8,945 nt of DNA, taken from contig JAFGOU010000336.1 of the NCBI GenBank assembly GCA_016926315.1, positions 1 to 8,945 of the forward strand, written 5' to 3'. The stretch comes from Chitinispirillaceae bacterium (GTDB lineage Bacteria; Fibrobacterota; Chitinivibrionia; Chitinivibrionales; Chitinispirillaceae). The first letter of the stretch is position 1, and the number at the start of each line of letters is the position of its first letter. The notes under the pieces were generated by a model, which searched no databases, was not told where the DNA came from, and saw nothing but the letters and a program-made list of their open reading frames with translations. This document shows positions 6,886-8,945 of this stretch, piece by piece. Made by a program: the position numbers and the translations under genes.

Positions 6886-8865
6886 TCAGCGTTGCTCGCT
6901 TTTCAACTGGACCTTGATCCTCTGCAGTTCTCCTTTTTTAATGGAGATCGACTCCTGGTGGGTTTTATACCCCGTCCGCCTAAGTTCAATGACATGCGCG
7001 CCTTCGATGAGCGCTAACGGTTTGGCCGTGGGAGTGTTTCCCTTGAATTCGCCGTCGATGAATATCTCTGCCCATGGATATGAATGGATATGCAAAGATG
7101 ACATGCCTGGCTTTTCGCGCACGAGATCGATGGTAACAATCTGCATAGCGCCCTTTTCTATGGTGACCGCCCGGGAAAACGGCTCATATCCCTGTGCCGT
7201 TGCATCGATCTGGTGAAGTCCGGAGATGCATCGCCTTCCTTCATTCATCTCCTGCTCCGATATTTTTTCTCCGTTGATTCTTACTTCGGCGCCAGGCGGG
7301 GTAATGACGATTTTCATTATTCCGGCGAGGGGTTGCCGTGCGCGCGCTTTAACCAAAGAGGTACTGCTATTACTCTCCCCCGTTGGCTGCTGTCCGGATC
7401 CGGCGAGAGCATCCGGCGACTCCGGTTTTGTGATGGCATTCTTCGCGGTCTTGACGGATCTTTTCCCGCCCTTTCCGGTCGTCTCCCTTTTGCCGGGCAC
7501 CGGCGTATCAGGCGGATCTCTCTGCGGGGCGGTGAATCCGGCGCCTGCAACGAGGACGTTTGAATCGAACGTTCCCTTAGAAGAGTCGGTATCTGTTGCC
7601 ATCGGGCCAGCAGAAACCTCCTGTTGCGCCACAGCGGCAACCTGCTTATTCCTAACTACTATGATTTTTTTTGAAATAATCAGGAAAGCGCCTGCCCCCC
7701 CGCCAAGAAGAGTGACGGCGATGACCGCCCAGACAAGCATCATCGCTCCGGATTTTTTTCTGGCAGGCGGCTGCCAGGACGTCACGGTGCCGGTGCGGGA
7801 TGACTTGGCGATTATGGCTGATGACGTATGTTTTTTAATGGCATCGATAGCCTTTACGATAGGCTTGTACAGCGGATCATACCGCTTTGCATGCTGAGCG
7901 TGGGCTTGTGACAGCGGTTCGTTGCCTTCGGCCAGATATGCTTCAGCTTTCCTCTGGTGATACTCAAAAAGCCGGCGTGATAACGTTCTGGAAGATCCCT
8001 GTGGATCGCTTACATATCGCCGAATCTCCTCTGCGGTGTCCTTTATTCCCATTTCATAGAAATAATTCTGAAGCGAGGTAATAAGCGGAGAAAGGTTTGA
8101 CAACCGCTTGCTCCGGTCTTTTACCAGACAGGCATTTATATGGTCCGCCAAGTCACGGGGCAGAGCCGGAAAAAGTTCATGGATCCGTTGTTCGCGGGTC
8201 TGAACGATGTTATACAGGATCGCTGGAACATTCTCGCCCTGAAAAGGGTACCCCCCGGTGATGATCCGGTAGAGCAGCACGCCCACCGACCAGACGTCCA
8301 TGCGCAGGTCCTTTTTCTCCTCACCGGTCGCCTGTTCGGGCGACATAAAGATAGGGGTGCCGACAATCACATCCGATGCGGTAAGATTCAATTGCTGCGA
8401 TCCGGCATGTGCAAGGCCGAAATCGACAACCTTTACGGCTCCGGCTTTAGAAACCAGAATATTCCCTGGCTTGATATCGCGGTGAATAATGCGGTGTGAA
8501 TGTGCATGTGAAAGACCTTTCAGGGCGTACCAAACGATCATCAAACCGATTTCCGGCAGATAGTGCTTTTCCTTCAAAATCGCATCGAGATCCGGACCAT
8601 CGATATATTCCATGGCGATGTAAAACGATCCACGGTCCTCTCCAAAATCGTAGATGCGGATGATATTGTCATGTTCGAGCGCTGCCGCTGCCCGCGCCTC
8701 GTTTTCAAAACGTTTTATTTCGGTTGCATTGGTAAGCAGGCCGGTAGCCATTTCCTTGATGATGACTTTACGATTAAGAGAAATCTGGGTGGCAAGGTAC
8801 ACCTTGCCCATGCCGCCTCGCGCGACCTCCTGTATTTCGGTATAATCCTTCAGCAAAAAAGCCAT
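6886..8865 (-). CDS. Transmembrane Hanks-type Ser/Thr protein kinase with two PEGA domains
   Basis: A 659-residue kinase that transfers phosphate from ATP to Ser/Thr. All key residues are visible: glycine loop RGGMGKVY (16-23), Lys37, helix-C Glu56, HRD (128-130), Asn135, DFG (148-150), GTPIFMSPEQ (169-178) with a possible activation-loop Thr170, and Asp190 in DVWSVG. Residues ~295-345 are helical and TPR-like. A single membrane helix lies at ~374-397. After it comes a Ser/Thr/Pro/Lys-rich linker (~400-513), then two PEGA domains (~517-583 with PPGAEVRINGE, and ~588-655 with YPWAEIFIDGEFKGNTP). PEGA domains are thought to bind envelope or surface components, so signalling across the inner membrane is plausible. 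The ATG gives the usual short lead-in to the glycine loop, but no clear Shine-Dalgarno sequence precedes it. Targets are unknown. Confidence 0.93.
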   Translation of the reverse strand: MAFLLKDYTEIQEVARGGMGKVYLATQISLNRKVIIKEMATGLLTNATEIKRFENEARAAAALEHDNIIRIYDFGEDRGSFYIAMEYIDGPDLDAILKEKHYLPEIGLMIVWYALKGLSHAHSHRIIHRDIKPGNILVSKAGAVKVVDFGLAHAGSQQLNLTASDVIVGTPIFMSPEQATGEEKKDLRMDVWSVGVLLYRIITGGYPFQGENVPAILYNIVQTREQRIHELFPALPRDLADHINACLVKDRSKRLSNLSPLITSLQNYFYEMGIKDTAEEIRRYVSDPQGSSRTLSRRLFEYHQRKAEAYLAEGNEPLSQAHAQHAKRYDPLYKPIVKAIDAIKKHTSSAIIAKSSRTGTVTSWQPPARKKSGAMMLVWAVIAVTLLGGGAGAFLIISKKIIVVRNKQVAAVAQQEVSAGPMATDTDSSKGTFDSNVLVAGAGFTAPQRDPPDTPVPGKRETTGKGGKRSVKTAKNAITKPESPDALAGSGQQPTGESNSSTSLVKARARQPLAGIMKIVITPPGAEVRINGEKISEQEMNEGRRCISGLHQIDATAQGYEPFSRAVTIEKGAMQIVTIDLVREKPGMSSLHIHSYPWAEIFIDGEFKGNTPTAKPLALIEGAHVIELRRTGYKTHQESISIKKGELQRIKVQLKSEQR

Positions 8866-8945
8866 AGAGAAACGATCACAGGGAAGGGATGTCTTTGGGC
8901 TGCTTCCGTATCAGTGATACCCGGTATGTCAGAAAAATACATAAA
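8866..8945 (-). promoter_or_regulatory. Upstream region of the kinase gene with a 13-bp palindrome
   Basis: GTATCAGTGATAC at 8908-8920 is a perfect 6+1+6 inverted repeat, 42 bp before the kinase start codon. It resembles an operator half-site pair. A possible -35-like CTGACA on the - strand (8927-8932) lies upstream, but no good -10 is seen at standard spacing. A second short inverted repeat, TATGT/ACATA (8925-8929 and 8939-8943), lies beside it. The regulator is unknown. Confidence 0.35.

Noticed and set aside
7226..7897. 223-codon + strand open frame opposite the kinase
   Set aside because: It lies wholly antisense to the kinase membrane helix, linker and first PEGA domain. GC-rich coding DNA readily gives such shadow frames.

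Overview
The window is a GC-rich stretch of bacterial chromosome, with long surface-protein genes, a tRNA gene and a membrane-anchored protein kinase. The likely host is a Gram-negative bacterium of the Fibrobacterota (Fibrobacter/Chitinispirillum-like). This is an inference. It rests on a ~900-residue lipoprotein with an N-terminal FGE-sulfatase fold, which recalls the Fibrobacter paralogous family TIGR02171, on a multi-Ig SGNH esterase lipoprotein, and on a PEGA-domain Ser/Thr kinase. No search was run.

Region 1 (1-5731, + strand) holds two consecutive genes separated by 52 bp, probably one operon. The first is cut by the left window edge. It still shows a lipobox, a formylglycine-generating-enzyme-like domain lacking both catalytic cysteines, a TolB-like beta-propeller and a C-terminal SGNH-like domain. 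The second is a complete lipoprotein: seven Ig/PKD-like modules of exactly 90 residues each, one FN3-like module and a canonical C-terminal SGNH esterase domain. Together they look like an envelope-anchored ester-hydrolase pair, plausibly acting on acetylated polysaccharide.

Region 2 (5732-6165) is a non-coding strip. It holds a near-consensus sigma70-type promoter, a leader containing a degenerate tRNA-Asn-like segment that folds into a hairpin, an intact tRNA-Asn(GTT) with encoded CCA, and an intrinsic terminator. A possible promoter and ribosome binding site for the next gene follow.

Region 3 (6166-8865) holds two convergent genes whose stop codons are 6 bp apart. One, on the + strand, encodes a small TPR protein with two membrane helices. 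The other, on the - strand, encodes a PASTA-less Hanks-type Ser/Thr kinase with one membrane helix and two extracytoplasmic PEGA domains. A perfect 13-bp palindrome lies upstream of the kinase start. No mobile element, CRISPR array or phage gene was seen. The most unusual points are the strictly 90-residue module array, the triple-domain pseudo-FGE/propeller/SGNH fusion, and the tRNA-like leader in front of the real tRNA.
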